A DNA stretch of 64,000 bases from Sphingomonas yunnanensis (GCF_019898765.1 NZ_JAIOKB010000001.1:682001-746000), one strand, 5' to 3'; numbered from the stretch's first letter, positions 49,807 to 60,255 are shown. Translations and numbers: made by a program. The notes: a model not told the origin generated them from the sequence alone.

Positions 49807-50981
49807 AGGCGATCGCCTGGCATGGCAAGCATGACGTCCGCGTCGACACGGTCGACGATCCCGGTATCGTGAACCCGCGCGACTGCGTCATCAAGGTGAC
49901 TTCCACCGCGATCTGCGGCTCGGACCTCCACCTCTACGACGGCTATATCCCGACGATGCAGTCGGGCGACATACTCGGCCACGAGTTCATGGGCGAGGTG
50001 GTCGAAGTCGGCCCCAAGTCGACGCTCAAGAAGGGACAGCGCGTGGTGGTGCCCTTCACCATCTCGTGCGGCAGCTGCTACCATTGCTCGAAGCATCAGT
50101 ACTCGGCCTGCGACAACGGCCTGCCCGCCGACAACCAGGATATCGCCCAGGAGTTGTACGGCCAGCCGATGGCGGGGCTGTTCGGCTACAGCCACATGAC
50201 CGGCGGCTATGCCGGCGGCCAGGCCGAATATGTCCGCGTGCCGTTCAGCGACGTCGGCCCGATCGTCATCCCCGACGGCGTCGAGGATGACAAGGTGCTG
50301 TTCCTCTCGGACATCCTCCCCACCGGCTGGATGGCCGCCGAGAATGCCGACATCGAGCCGGGCGACACCGTCGCGGTCTGGGGCTGCGGCCCGGTCGGCC
50401 TGTTCGCGGTACAATCGGCCTTCCTGATGGGCGCCGAGCGCGTGATCGCGATCGATCACTTCCCGAACCGTCTCGCGCTCGCCAAGCGGTTCGGCGCGGA
50501 GACGATCAACTTCGAGGAGAGCGCGGTCTACGAGGCATTGATGGTGATGACCGGCGGGATCGGCCCCGACGCGGTGATCGACTCGGTCGGGCTCGAGGCG
50601 CACGGCTTCTTCGTCGACAACGTGCTCGATCAGATCAAGGCGTCGACCTTCCTCGGCACCGATCGCGCCCATGCCAACCGCCAGGCGATCATCGCCTGTC
50701 GGAAGGGCGGTCGGGTGTCGATGCCGGCGGTGTACGGCGGCTTCGTCGACAAATGGCCGCTCGGCGCCTTCATGGAGAAAGGGCTGACGCTCAAGACCGG
50801 CCAGACCCACGTCCAGCATTACATGCCCGCGCTGCTCCAGGCGATCCTGGAGGACAAGATCGACACCGAGTTCCTGATCTCGCACCGGATGCCGCTGAGC
50901 GACGGGCCCGAGGGCTACAAGATGTTCCACGACCAACAGAATGAGGTCACCAAGATCGTGCTCAAGCCCGGTCTGGACTGA
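49803..50981 (+). CDS. Zinc-dependent alcohol dehydrogenase (formaldehyde dehydrogenase-like)
   Basis: A 392-residue medium-chain dehydrogenase. Catalytic zinc ligands begin with Cys38 in ICGSDLH, then GHEFMGEV. The structural zinc lobe C-GS-C-YH-C with a further Cys follows. The Rossmann motif is [11 protein letters not shown]. The layout matches the glutathione-independent formaldehyde-dehydrogenase-like subgroup. GTG 49803 overlaps the SRPBCC stop. It may detoxify aldehydes formed under stress; the true substrate is unknown. Confidence 0.9.
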   Translation: MKAIAWHGKHDVRVDTVDDPGIVNPRDCVIKVTSTAICGSDLHLYDGYIPTMQSGDILGHEFMGEVVEVGPKSTLKKGQRVVVPFTISCGSCYHCSKHQYSACDNGLPADNQDIAQELYGQPMAGLFGYSHMTGGYAGGQAEYVRVPFSDVGPIVIPDGVEDDKVLFLSDILPTGWMAAENADIEPGDTVAVWGCGPVGLFAVQSAFLMGAERVIAIDHFPNRLALAKRFGAETINFEESAVYEALMVMTGGIGPDAVIDSVGLEAHGFFVDNVLDQIKASTFLGTDRAHANRQAIIACRKGGRVSMPAVYGGFVDKWPLGAFMEKGLTLKTGQTHVQHYMPALLQAILEDKIDTEFLISHRMPLSDGPEGYKMFHDQQNEVTKIVLKPGLD

Positions 50982-50993
50982 GGAGAGAGACGC

Positions 50994-51779
50994 ATGGCGG
51001 ACAAATTCGCGATCATCACGGGCGCCTCCACGGGCATCGGCTTCGAGCTCGCCACGCTGGCAGCACAGAACGGTTATGACATCCTGGTCGTCGCCGACGA
51101 GCCGCTGATCGACGCCGCCGCGGCCGACTTCGAGCAGTTCGGCACGCGGGTCAGCTCGATCGAGGCCGACCTCGCCACGATCGACGGCGTCGAGCAGCTG
51201 CTCGCCGCCGCGGGCGGGCGGCCGGTCGACCTGCTCTGCGCCAACGCGGGCGTGGGGCTCGGCCGCGCCTTCCTCGATCAGGACGTCGCCGACTGGAAGC
51301 GGGTCGTCGACACCAACATCACCGGTACCACTTATCTGCTTCAGAAGGTGCTGCAGCAGATGGTCGCACGGGGTGACGGCAAGGTGCTGGTGACCGGATC
51401 GATCGCCGGTTTCATCCCCGGCAGCTTCCAGGCGGTGTACAACGGCACCAAGGCGTTCGTGGACCATTTCACCGACGCGCTGCGCGACGAGCTCAAGGAT
51501 CACGAGGGTGTGACTCTCACCACACTCATGCCCGGACCGGTCGACACCGAATTCTTCGACCGCGCCGACATGATGGACACTGACGTCGGCACCTCGGGCA
51601 GCAAGTCCGATCCGGCCAAGGTAGCGCGTGACGGTTGGGACGCGCTGATGGCGGGCAAGCACTCGATCGTGTCTGGCTGGAAAAACAAGCTTCAGGCGGC
51701 CGCGGCCCATGTCCTTCCCGCTGAGATAACCGCGCACATGCACCGCAACATGGCCGAGCCCGGCACCGCCAAGGAGTGA
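50994..51779 (+). CDS. Short-chain dehydrogenase
   Basis: A 261-residue SDR. Cofactor motif TGASTGIGFELA, then NAGVGLGR, Ser in TGSIAGFIPG and the catalytic Tyr/Lys in YNGTKAFVD. C-terminal HMHRNMAEPG. ATG 50994 follows GAGGAGAGAGACGC. It is 12 bases after the alcohol dehydrogenase, in one operon with it and the SRPBCC protein. Confidence 0.9.
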   Translation: MADKFAIITGASTGIGFELATLAAQNGYDILVVADEPLIDAAAADFEQFGTRVSSIEADLATIDGVEQLLAAAGGRPVDLLCANAGVGLGRAFLDQDVADWKRVVDTNITGTTYLLQKVLQQMVARGDGKVLVTGSIAGFIPGSFQAVYNGTKAFVDHFTDALRDELKDHEGVTLTTLMPGPVDTEFFDRADMMDTDVGTSGSKSDPAKVARDGWDALMAGKHSIVSGWKNKLQAAAAHVLPAEITAHMHRNMAEPGTAKE

Positions 51780-51914
51780 TCTGCATCGCGCGCCCATGCT
51801 TGCTTCAGGACGCCGCACCTGATCGCTATCGACCGGTCGCTTTTTGGGTCAGTTCTGAATTGCCATCCGACCTGCGGCGTGGAAAACGATCCACTCTTTC
51901 CGGGGAGATTTATA

Positions 51915-52166
51915 ATGAAGCTTGGTAAGTATTTGGTCGCGGCCGCTGCCGCCTCTCTCGCGGTCGCTCCCGCGGTCGCGGCGCCGGCGAACCCCGCCGC
52001 CAGCCTCTCGGTCGCTAAGTCGGCGCGCGCGGGTGCGGCGACGTCGAAGGACAGCAAGGCGATCGCGGGTGGCGGGCTGATCGTGGCGGCCGTGGCTGCC
52101 GCGGCGGTCGTGGCGGGCATCATCATCATCGCCGACAACGGCAACGACGATTCGGATAGCAACTGA
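51915..52166 (+). CDS. Small secreted or membrane protein, 83 residues
   Basis: ATG 51915 follows a good GGGGAGATTT ribosome site. The N-terminal signal-like segment (LGKYLVAAAAASLAVAPAVAA) is followed by a polar stretch (SARAGAATSKDSKAI), one transmembrane helix rich in Ala, Val and Ile (about residues 51-72), and an acidic tail (NGNDDSDSN). No family recognised. Its own terminator follows directly. Confidence 0.7.
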   Translation: MKLGKYLVAAAAASLAVAPAVAAPANPAASLSVAKSARAGAATSKDSKAIAGGGLIVAAVAAAAVVAGIIIIADNGNDDSDSN

Positions 52167-52190
52167 GCTAGCCCATTCGTCGTGACGAGG

Positions 52191-52225
52191 AAGGGGAGTG
52201 CCCGGTTCGGGCGCTCCCCTTTTTC
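52191..52225 (+). terminator. Intrinsic terminator between the small protein and opgH
   Basis: AAGGGGAG-T-GCCC pairs with GGGC-G-CTCCCCTT across a short loop, ending in five T. The gene on the other strand ends at 52235. Confidence 0.8.
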
Positions 52226-52234
52226 GTGGCCCGC

Positions 52235-54052
52235 TCAGGCGCCCCGACCGGCCGCTCCCTCGACGATCGGCAGCGGATGCGGTTCGGGCACGCCGACGTC
52301 CGTGAGGAACAGCCGCCCGGCCGCGGCGCGCCGACCCCAGCGCTCGCTCGCGGTCCATTGCACGATCAGCGGCGATAGCAGCAGCCCGAGGGTGACCGGC
52401 GCCAGCCACAGCGCGGTGAGCGGCATCAGCGGCGTCAGTGCGAGCAGCAGCAGACCCAGCCCGAGGTGCCAGCGATAGCGCGGCAGGATCGCCGCCATGG
52501 CGAGCGAGTGGCCGTGGCGGTTCTGCGGCTGCCACTCGGCGCGACGCTGACGCGCGATGCCGATCAAGTCGATCGTCTGTGTCAGTGCGATCGTAGGCGC
52601 GGCAAGCGTCGAGAGGGGCACGTCGAGCGCGACCGAGCGCAGGATCGCGCCGGTCCCGCCCATCGATCGTCGCAGCCGCACGTCAGCGACCGCGTGGAGC
52701 ACGCCGAGCAGCTTGGGCCCGAACAGCAGAGCGAGCGTGACGAACAGCACCGTGCCGGTCGAGTCGCCCGACATCAGCCCCCGCTCACCGCGCACCGCCT
52801 GCACCACACTCACCGTGATCAGCAGCAGCCACAGCGGCGAGGCGAGATAGCCCGCCGCGCCGAGCAGCAGTTGCAGGCGGTTGATCCAGTGGAAGCCGGA
52901 GGCATGGAGCAGCGCGAGATGCTGGAGGTTGCCCTGCGCCCAGCGCCGGTCGCGTACCGCGGCGTCGATCATCGTCGGTGGATATTCCTCGAACGTGTCC
53001 TCGGTCATCACCATGTGGACGCGCCAGCCGTGCCGCCGCAGCAGCGCCGCCTCGACGACGTCGTGGCTCATGATCGTGCCGCCGAACGGCGGCTGACCGC
53101 GCAGCACCGGCAGGCCGCAGCTCTCGGCGAAGGCGCGCACCCGGATGAGCGCATTATGGCCCCAGAAGGTCGCCTCGGGACCGGACCACCACACTAAACC
53201 CGCGGTCGCGATCGGGCCGTAGATACGGCTGGCGAACTGCATCCAGCGCTGGAACAACGTCCGCGCGCCGATCACCTGGGGCACGGTCTGGAGCAGCCCG
53301 ACCGACGGGCGACGGTCCATGATCTGCGCCATGCCGAGGATCGTCTCGCCGCCCATCAGACTGTCGGCGTCGAGCATCAGCATATAATCGTAGCTGGCAC
53401 CGAATCGCCGCAGCCACTCGGCGATGTTGCCGGGCTTGCGCCCGACGTTCTCGGTGCGCCGACGATAGTAGATCGCGCTGGCGCTGCGGTGCGCCAGGAT
53501 CTCCCAGGCGGCGAGTTCCTCCGCCTCATTGGCCGCCGCGGAGTCGCTCAGCACGAAGAAATCGAACGATCCCGCCGCGCCGGCGCGTTCGAGCGCGTCC
53601 GCCATATGCGCGAGCCGGCCGAACACGTCGGCGACATCCTCGTTGTGGACGGGCATCAGCACCGCGGTGCGCCCCTGCAAGGGCTCGGACCAGCGCGGCA
53701 CCGGGCGAAAGCCGGGATGAAGCCCGGTCGTCAGGACGACATAGCCGACCGTCGCGTTGATGAAGCCGAACGCGAGCAGCGCGAACAGCGGGAAGAAGAT
53801 CACGAGCAGCATCGCGTCGGTCACGCCGATGCCGTCGCTCAACACTGATTCCTTGAGCGAGGTGGACGCGAACAGCGCCAGCACCAGCGTCAGCAGCACC
53901 AGGATGGCGCGGCGCGCGAACACGTCGGTCGTCGAGCCGATCGCGCCCACGATCGGCGGGGGCGCGGAGGGCACGGGCGGCGGCCCGTCGAAGCGCTGCT
54001 CGGGCATCGCGAGCGGAGCCTCGGGGGGCAGCCGCGAGGGCAAGTCGCTCAC
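52235..54052 (-). CDS. opgH: Osmoregulated periplasmic glucan glucosyltransferase
   Basis: A 605-residue inner-membrane GT2 processive glycosyltransferase that makes the beta-glucan backbone from UDP-glucose. Two N-terminal helices, then the catalytic domain: LMPVHNEDV, FFVLSDS, RKPGNIAEW, MLDADSLM (the DxD), GHNALIRV, TEDTFEE and the acceptor-site motif RRWAQGN. Several C-terminal helices follow. It is shorter than E. coli OpgH (about 850), lacking the long N-terminal regulatory part. GTG 54052 overlaps the opgG stop. Confidence 0.94.
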   Translation of the reverse strand: MSDLPSRLPPEAPLAMPEQRFDGPPPVPSAPPPIVGAIGSTTDVFARRAILVLLTLVLALFASTSLKESVLSDGIGVTDAMLLVIFFPLFALLAFGFINATVGYVVLTTGLHPGFRPVPRWSEPLQGRTAVLMPVHNEDVADVFGRLAHMADALERAGAAGSFDFFVLSDSAAANEAEELAAWEILAHRSASAIYYRRRTENVGRKPGNIAEWLRRFGASYDYMLMLDADSLMGGETILGMAQIMDRRPSVGLLQTVPQVIGARTLFQRWMQFASRIYGPIATAGLVWWSGPEATFWGHNALIRVRAFAESCGLPVLRGQPPFGGTIMSHDVVEAALLRRHGWRVHMVMTEDTFEEYPPTMIDAAVRDRRWAQGNLQHLALLHASGFHWINRLQLLLGAAGYLASPLWLLLITVSVVQAVRGERGLMSGDSTGTVLFVTLALLFGPKLLGVLHAVADVRLRRSMGGTGAILRSVALDVPLSTLAAPTIALTQTIDLIGIARQRRAEWQPQNRHGHSLAMAAILPRYRWHLGLGLLLLALTPLMPLTALWLAPVTLGLLLSPLIVQWTASERWGRRAAAGRLFLTDVGVPEPHPLPIVEGAAGRGA

Positions 54053-55560
54053 GCCGGGTAGATCGGCACGAGCAACGTCTCGCTCAGCGCCGCCTCGCCG
54101 CGCTTGAGATACAGCCGCACATCGACCGGACCGGCGTTGCCGCCCGTCGCGGCGGGGCGGATGTCGGCGGTGACTCGCCAGCGGTTGCGCTGGCCGACCA
54201 CGGGATAGACCGCGCTGCTCAGCAAGGTGCCGCGGGCGACGCCGATCTCGGCGGTGACCTTGCTGTCGCGGTCGAGGCCGGCGAGCGAGTCCCCGGTGAA
54301 GTCGGCCACGAGCTTGCTCGCCCCCGCCAGTGCCGGGAGGCCGGGCCGACCCGCGGCCCCGACCCAGACGTCGATGGCGTGCGCGGCGCGGTCCAGGCTA
54401 GGGTCGTCCGAGGTCCAGGTCAGGCGATAGTCGAACTGGAGCCGCTGACCGCCGCGCACCGGCGACGACGGTGTCCAGAAGGCGACGACATTGTCGACCG
54501 TCTCGCTGTCGGTGGGGAAGGCGTAGAGCATCACCCGCCCCTGCCCCCACGATCCACGCGGCTCGACCCAGAGATTGGGTCGCTTGTCGTAGAAGGCACC
54601 GTCGTCCTGATAATGGTCGAAGGTGCGGTCGCGCTGGAGCAGCCCGAAGCCGCGCACGTCGTCGGCGGCGAAACTGTCGGTGGCAGGCTGCGGCGGGTTG
54701 CGCAGCGGACGCCATATGCGCTCGCCCTCGCGGCTGATCAGCGCGAGCCCGTCCGAGTCGTGGATCTCGGGGCGCCAGTCGGTCGCGCCTCGGCGAGTGC
54801 GGTCGTCATACCAGAACATGCTCGTCACTGGCGCGATGCCGAGCCGCTCGACCGCGCGGCGCAGGAACAGCACCGATGAGACGTCCTGCACCACCGCCCG
54901 GGGATGGCGGCTGACGAAGCGATAGGCCCCGGTCAGGCTCTCGCCGTCCATCAGCGCGTAGATGGTGAAGCTCTGGTCGCCAGCGCGCTCGATCCAGAAC
55001 TCGGTGAAATTGGGGAATTGCTCGCGCGCCAGACCGGTGTCGACCGCGATGCCGCGCGCCGAAAGGCCATATTGGTCCTGTGAACCGGCGCTGCGGAAAT
55101 AGGACGCGCCGAGGAAGGCGAGCCAGTCGCTCTCGCGCCCTGTCTCCATCGCGCGGAAGCCCGCGAAGCCCGGCGGCGGCGAGACCTTCCCGCCCTCGAA
55201 CAGGTCCGGCGAGAACACGATCGGGCGCGCGCGACCGTTCTCGACGAGGTTGATCGCGACCGGGGTGACCGCGCCGTTGCCGAGTGGGAACAGCCGGATT
55301 CCGCCGGCGAGGGTGCGGTCGGGCTTGAAGCGGATGGTGCCGACCGCGTCGAAGTCGAGCGCCTTGGCCGCGGCGCTCTCGCGCGGCGGCTGATACGGGC
55401 GCTTCGCCAGCGCGGCGGCGCGCTGCTGGAGCCATGGCCAAGAGAAGGGTGTCTCCCCTCCCCCGCTCTGGGTGAGGCCGGGCACCGCCCAGCTCAGGCT
55501 GGAGAGCAACGAAGCACCGCCGGCCGTGCTGATCAGGTCGCGTCGGGAGAGGTTTCGCAT
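54049..55560 (-). CDS. opgG: Periplasmic glucan biosynthesis protein OpgG/OpgD
   Basis: A 503-residue periplasmic protein that branches or processes the glucan made by OpgH. The signal carries a twin-arginine-type start (NLSRRDLISTAGGASLL), a feature of OpgD rather than E. coli OpgG. The beta-sandwich shows FRAMETGRESDWLAFLGASYFRS-like pattern, FTIYALMDGESLTGAYRF and MFWYDDRTR, all family markers. ATG 55560. It is co-translated with opgH. Whether it acts as OpgG or OpgD cannot be told from sequence alone. Confidence 0.92.
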   Translation of the reverse strand: MRNLSRRDLISTAGGASLLSSLSWAVPGLTQSGGGETPFSWPWLQQRAAALAKRPYQPPRESAAAKALDFDAVGTIRFKPDRTLAGGIRLFPLGNGAVTPVAINLVENGRARPIVFSPDLFEGGKVSPPPGFAGFRAMETGRESDWLAFLGASYFRSAGSQDQYGLSARGIAVDTGLAREQFPNFTEFWIERAGDQSFTIYALMDGESLTGAYRFVSRHPRAVVQDVSSVLFLRRAVERLGIAPVTSMFWYDDRTRRGATDWRPEIHDSDGLALISREGERIWRPLRNPPQPATDSFAADDVRGFGLLQRDRTFDHYQDDGAFYDKRPNLWVEPRGSWGQGRVMLYAFPTDSETVDNVVAFWTPSSPVRGGQRLQFDYRLTWTSDDPSLDRAAHAIDVWVGAAGRPGLPALAGASKLVADFTGDSLAGLDRDSKVTAEIGVARGTLLSSAVYPVVGQRNRWRVTADIRPAATGGNAGPVDVRLYLKRGEAALSETLLVPIYPA

Positions 55561-55675
55561 GCGTAGCGAAACAGGCGACCTCGGCCTTTGTTGCAACGCC
55601 GCAGCGATGTGTCGACCCGGTAAGGTGATGAGCGGAGCACCGCGCCTTCGGGGCGCGAGGGCGCGGCGCCTCCAG

Positions 55676-56761
<1,086 letters not shown>

Positions 56762-56774
56762 GTTCCGGGCTCCT

Positions 56775-56794
56775 CTATCCTGCGCGCAGGATAG
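56775..56794. promoter_or_regulatory. Perfect 20-base palindrome, Lrp-type operator candidate
   Basis: CTATCCTGCG is followed at once by its exact reverse complement. It lies 14 bases upstream of the ald ATG, in the 112-base divergent region with the Lrp gene, in the position for substrate-dependent control of ald. Confidence 0.6.
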
Positions 56795-56873
56795 CGCCGA
56801 CACGGCGCCGAGTCCGCGCGAACCGGCGGGCCGACGCGTGACTTTCCACCGGGTTCATGCGCTAAGCGGGAAT

Positions 56874-57356
56874 ATGGCGCAGGAATTCACCGCTCTCGAC
56901 CGAATCGACCGTCGCCTGATCGCGCTGCTGCTGGGCAACGCGCGCGCGACCGCCTTCACGCTCGCCGAGGCGATCGGCCGCTCCGCCACGGCCGTGGCGC
57001 GGCGCCAGCGCGCGCTCGAGGAGGCCGGCGTGATCACCGGCTACGCCGCGCGGCTCAACCTCGCCAAGCTGGGCTGCGCGACGATCGTCCATATCAAGGT
57101 GACTCTGGAGAGCCAGCGCAAGGACGTGCTCGACTCGTTCGAACAGGCGATCGCGGCGAGCCCGTCGGTGGTACGCTGCGACCTGATGTCGGGCAGCTAC
57201 GACTATCTGGTGACGGTGCGCGCGCGCGACCTCGGCGACTTCGCACGGATCCACCGCGAGGAGCTGTCGCGGCTACCGGGCGTGACGCAGATGGAGTCCG
57301 GCTTCGTGCTGCGCGAGGTGGTCGCGCCGCGCCTGCCGCTGACACTGCTGGAGTGA
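56874..57356 (+). CDS. Lrp/AsnC-family transcriptional regulator
   Basis: A 160-residue regulator. N-terminal helix-turn-helix (about residues 8-55: LDRIDRRLIALLLGNARAT, AEAIGRSATAVARRQRALEEAGVI). C-terminal RAM ligand domain follows: IKVTLESQ, VVRCDLMSGSYDYLVTVRARDL, LPGVTQMESGFVLREV. ATG 56874. The divergent alanine dehydrogenase is the obvious target, with alanine as likely effector. The regulator-target pairing is well known in alphaproteobacteria. Confidence 0.93.
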   Translation: MAQEFTALDRIDRRLIALLLGNARATAFTLAEAIGRSATAVARRQRALEEAGVITGYAARLNLAKLGCATIVHIKVTLESQRKDVLDSFEQAIAASPSVVRCDLMSGSYDYLVTVRARDLGDFARIHREELSRLPGVTQMESGFVLREVVAPRLPLTLLE

Positions 57357-57479
57357 GGGGATGAGGCGGTTGATGGGTGACGGGCCCATGAACCTTCTGC
57401 GAGCGTCATCCATTGTAGAAGCCCTTTGTGTCCTCACAACCCGCGCGTAGCCACGAAGACGATGGAGGCGCCGCCAGCC

Positions 57480-59012
57480 TCACTCCGCCCCCGCGATGAG
57501 CCCCGACCGGCGCAGATAGTCCGCGTGGGTCGGCAGCGTCGCTACCGCCGCGGCGCACGCGGCGTGCATCTGACGCAGCGCCGTCGCGACCTTGGTCTCG
57601 TCGAGCGCATCGACCGCGGGTTCGTAGTCGGCCGGCATCGATCCCTGGCCGAGCCCGACCGCGACCCAGCTCGCGGTGGTGAACAGCTCGGCGGTGTCGC
57701 GGAAGATCCGCCCCTTGCCCGCGAACAAGGCCATCCGGCGCCGCAGCGTCTCGGGCACGTCCATCGTCCGCACCGCGTCCCAGAACGGCGTGTCGTCGCG
57801 CCGCGTCGCCTTGTAGTGGAGGATGATGAAGTCACGCACGTCCTCGTACAGGTCGCGCATGTGGCGGTTATACTCGTCGCGCTCGTCGGGATCGAAGCGA
57901 CGGTCGGGGAAGAGCGCGATCAGCTTGGCGATCCCGGCCTGGACGAGGTGGATCGAGGTCGATTCGAGCGGCTCGACGAAGCCGCTCGCGAGACCGAGCG
58001 ACACGACATTGGCGTTCCACGCCAAGGTCCGCCGCCCGGCGACGAAGGAGAGACGACGCGGCGCCGCCTGCGGCTCGCCCTCGATCGCGCCGAGCAGCGC
58101 CGCCTGCGCATCGTCGTCGTCGAGGTAGCGGCTCGCGTAAACATAGCCGTTACCGAGCCGGTGCTGCAGCGGGATGCGCCACTGCCAGCCGAACGGACGC
58201 GCGGTGGCACGCGTGTACGGCTCCGGATCGCCCGGCAGCGCGCAGGGCACGGCCACGGCGCGGTCGCACGGCAGCCAGTGGCGCCAATCCTCGTAGCCGG
58301 TGGCGAGCGTCTCCTCGATCAGCAGCCCGCGAAAGCCCGAACAGTCGACGAACAGCTCGCCCGCCACCTCGCGCCCATCGGCGAGGCGGAGCGCGGCCAC
58401 CCGCCCGCTCGCCGGATCGCGTCGGACCGAGACGACGCGCCCCTCGATCCGAGTCGCGCCTGCCGCCTCCGCGTAGCGACGCAGGAAGGCGGCGTAGCGG
58501 GCCGCGTCGAAGTGGAAAGCGTAGCGTAGATCGCGCAGCGGTGCGGGCGCGTCGATCGGCGGGCGAGCGAAGCGACCGGCGCGGGCGGCGACGCCGCTGA
58601 CCGCCCAGTCGGTGATATCCGGCACGGTGCCGCCGGCATCACGCGCGCGCCGCGCCGCGCGGAGCCAGAGCTGGTGGAAGTGGACGCCCTGGAGGTCGCG
58701 GCCGTGCGCGCCGAACGGGTGAAGATAACGCTCCCCCAGCGCGCCCCAGTCGACGAACTCGATGCCGAGCTTGAACGTGCCGCCGGTGGCGCGTAGGAAC
58801 GCGTCCTCGTCGATCCCGAGCATCTGGTTGAAGGTTACTAGCGGCGGGATCGTCGCCTCGCCGACGCCGACGGTGCCGATCTCCTCAGACTCGATCAGCG
58901 TGACTCGCGTGACGCCGTTGTCGAGGAAGCGCGACAAGGCCGCCGCCGCCATCCAGCCCGCGGTGCCGCCGCCGAGGATGACGACGTCGCGGATCGTATG
59001 TTCGTTGATCAA
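57480..59012 (-). CDS. Tryptophan-halogenase-like flavoprotein
   Basis: A 510-residue FAD-dependent protein of the tryptophan 7-halogenase family. FAD motif GGGTAGW (residues 14-20), the GEAT segment, the catalytic-type Lys81 in FKLGIEFVDWG, the halogenase motif W-Q-W-R-I-P, and FVEPLESTSIHLVQ are all present. The start is TTG 59012 with GGAGGAG upstream. In sphingomonads such genes usually sit beside TonB receptors and SapC-like genes; here it stands alone. It could halogenate an indole or another aromatic compound, but substrates are unproven. Confidence 0.88.
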   Translation of the reverse strand: MINEHTIRDVVILGGGTAGWMAAAALSRFLDNGVTRVTLIESEEIGTVGVGEATIPPLVTFNQMLGIDEDAFLRATGGTFKLGIEFVDWGALGERYLHPFGAHGRDLQGVHFHQLWLRAARRARDAGGTVPDITDWAVSGVAARAGRFARPPIDAPAPLRDLRYAFHFDAARYAAFLRRYAEAAGATRIEGRVVSVRRDPASGRVAALRLADGREVAGELFVDCSGFRGLLIEETLATGYEDWRHWLPCDRAVAVPCALPGDPEPYTRATARPFGWQWRIPLQHRLGNGYVYASRYLDDDDAQAALLGAIEGEPQAAPRRLSFVAGRRTLAWNANVVSLGLASGFVEPLESTSIHLVQAGIAKLIALFPDRRFDPDERDEYNRHMRDLYEDVRDFIILHYKATRRDDTPFWDAVRTMDVPETLRRRMALFAGKGRIFRDTAELFTTASWVAVGLGQGSMPADYEPAVDALDETKVATALRQMHAACAAAVATLPTHADYLRRSGLIAGAE

Positions 59013-59109
59013 CCGCCCGCTCCTCCAGACGCCACGAGTCGCCGCGCCGTCTTTGGCTCAGCGATGCCGCGGCGGGAAGCGACTGTGTCACCCCAGGTAA
59101 GACGAAAGC

Positions 59110-59141
59110 GGCCGGATCGCGCCTGACGACCCGATCCGGCC
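59110..59141 (-). terminator. Terminator after the CsbD-entericidin operon
   Basis: A perfect 10-base stem (GGCCGGATCG with CGATCCGGCC) around 12 bases, followed on the minus strand by GCTTTCG. It lies 26 bases after the entericidin stop. Confidence 0.55.
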
Positions 59142-59167
59142 GGCCCCGCCGCGCAGGGGAGCGGCGA

Positions 59168-59311
59168 TCACTTCTTCTTGCTGGTCCCCGACGCGTCGGA
59201 CACGGCGTTGCCCGCCGACTCAAGGTCCTTGCCCGCCCCGTGGACGGTATTGCAGGCGGTGAGCGCGAGCAGCGCGCCGAGGCCGATGCCTAGGCCAATC
59301 TTCCTGGTCAT
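59168..59311 (-). CDS. Entericidin-like lipoprotein
   Basis: A 47-residue EcnA/EcnB-type small lipoprotein. MTRKIGLG and a hydrophobic stretch end in the lipobox LTAC (lipidated Cys20), then NTVHGAGKDLESAGNAVSD, the family core, and a Lys tail. ATG 59311 follows GAAGGAGCCTCAC. Last gene of the stress operon. Entericidins are tied to envelope stress and programmed lysis in enterics; in alphaproteobacteria they are mainly stress-induced markers. Confidence 0.9.
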   Translation of the reverse strand: MTRKIGLGIGLGALLALTACNTVHGAGKDLESAGNAVSDASGTSKKK

Positions 59312-59371
59312 GTGAGGCTCCTTCCAGTGAATGGTGGCGACGGCCCCGATACGATGGCCCGCCGCCGGTGA

Positions 59372-60253
59372 TCAGCGCAGGCGGCGGCGGGTCGCCGCCG
59401 TCGCGCCGAACGCGGCCGCGCCGGCGCCGGCGAGCAGCGCGAGCACGAGGATGAACGAGGTGCTCGCGGCGGCACCTGCGGCGGCGTCGGTGGCGGACTT
59501 GGCGGTCTGCACCGCGTCGTTCTTCGCCTTGACGAAATCCTGCTTGGCGCGGGTCACCTGCGCCTGCGCCTCGACGCGGCTGACCTTGCGCTGCGCCGCG
59601 ACGATGTCGATGATGCGGCCCTCGGCGCGTGCGCCATCGGTGCCGCCACGTGCCAGCGCGGGAAGCTGCTTGGCGATCTCCTTCTGCGCCTGCTCCGGCG
59701 TCATCTGCGCCGGGTCGCTCGGCGCGTCGGCGAGATAGGCCGAGGCCTCGTCACGCGCGTCATCCTGGTCGAAGCCCGCGATCTGCGCCGCGCGCGGTGC
59801 CGCCGCCCCGACGGTCGAGCCTGCAGCGCCGGCGACCGTGCCGACGGTGCGGAACGCGCCGCCGATGATGCCGCCCACCGCCGAGGTGAGCAGATACAGC
59901 GTCAGGATCAGCGTCACGCTCCAGACCACCAGCCCGTGGACGAGCGCGTCGAACCGGTCGGTCACGCCCGACAGCCGCGCCGCGGCATAGCCGCCCGCGC
60001 CGAGCGCGACGACGGTGGTGATCAGCCAGTACAGCCCGGCGCCGATGCCGAAGCCGGTCGCGCCCGGGGTCGTGCCCGCGACCGGATCAACCATCGACAG
60101 GCCGATGCCGGTGCCGAGGATGCCGAGCAGCAGCTGCACCGCCACCGCCAGCACCACACCCGCGAAGATCGCGCCCCACGACACGCGCTTGCCCGCGCGC
60201 GCGAACGCCACCTCGTCCAGCGGCGCGTAGCCGCCCGTCACATTCGTCGCCAT
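59372..60253 (-). CDS. Membrane protein with Gly/Ala-rich helices, stress operon
   Basis: A 293-residue protein. A short N-terminal tail is followed by a helix (WGAIFAGVVLAVAVQLLLGILGT-like), two more (YWLITTVVALGAGGYAAARL, VVWSVTLILTLYLLTSAVGGI), a soluble helical part (about residues 145-255, DPAQMTPEQAQKEIAKQLPAL, KVSRVEAQAQVTRAKQDF), and a fourth helix near the end with an Arg-rich tail. Similar proteins are frequent near CsbD and DUF883-type genes. Function unknown. ATG 60253 has CAGGAGTGACT, starting 2 bases after the upstream stop. Confidence 0.8.
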   Translation of the reverse strand: MATNVTGGYAPLDEVAFARAGKRVSWGAIFAGVVLAVAVQLLLGILGTGIGLSMVDPVAGTTPGATGFGIGAGLYWLITTVVALGAGGYAAARLSGVTDRFDALVHGLVVWSVTLILTLYLLTSAVGGIIGGAFRTVGTVAGAAGSTVGAAAPRAAQIAGFDQDDARDEASAYLADAPSDPAQMTPEQAQKEIAKQLPALARGGTDGARAEGRIIDIVAAQRKVSRVEAQAQVTRAKQDFVKAKNDAVQTAKSATDAAAGAAASTSFILVLALLAGAGAAAFGATAATRRRLR

Positions 60254-60255
60254 AG

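Noticed and set aside
49638..51818. A 726-residue minus-strand frame opposite the alcohol dehydrogenase and SDR genes
   Set aside because: Spans three real genes in reverse and reads as Arg/Asp/Gly/His-rich shadow.
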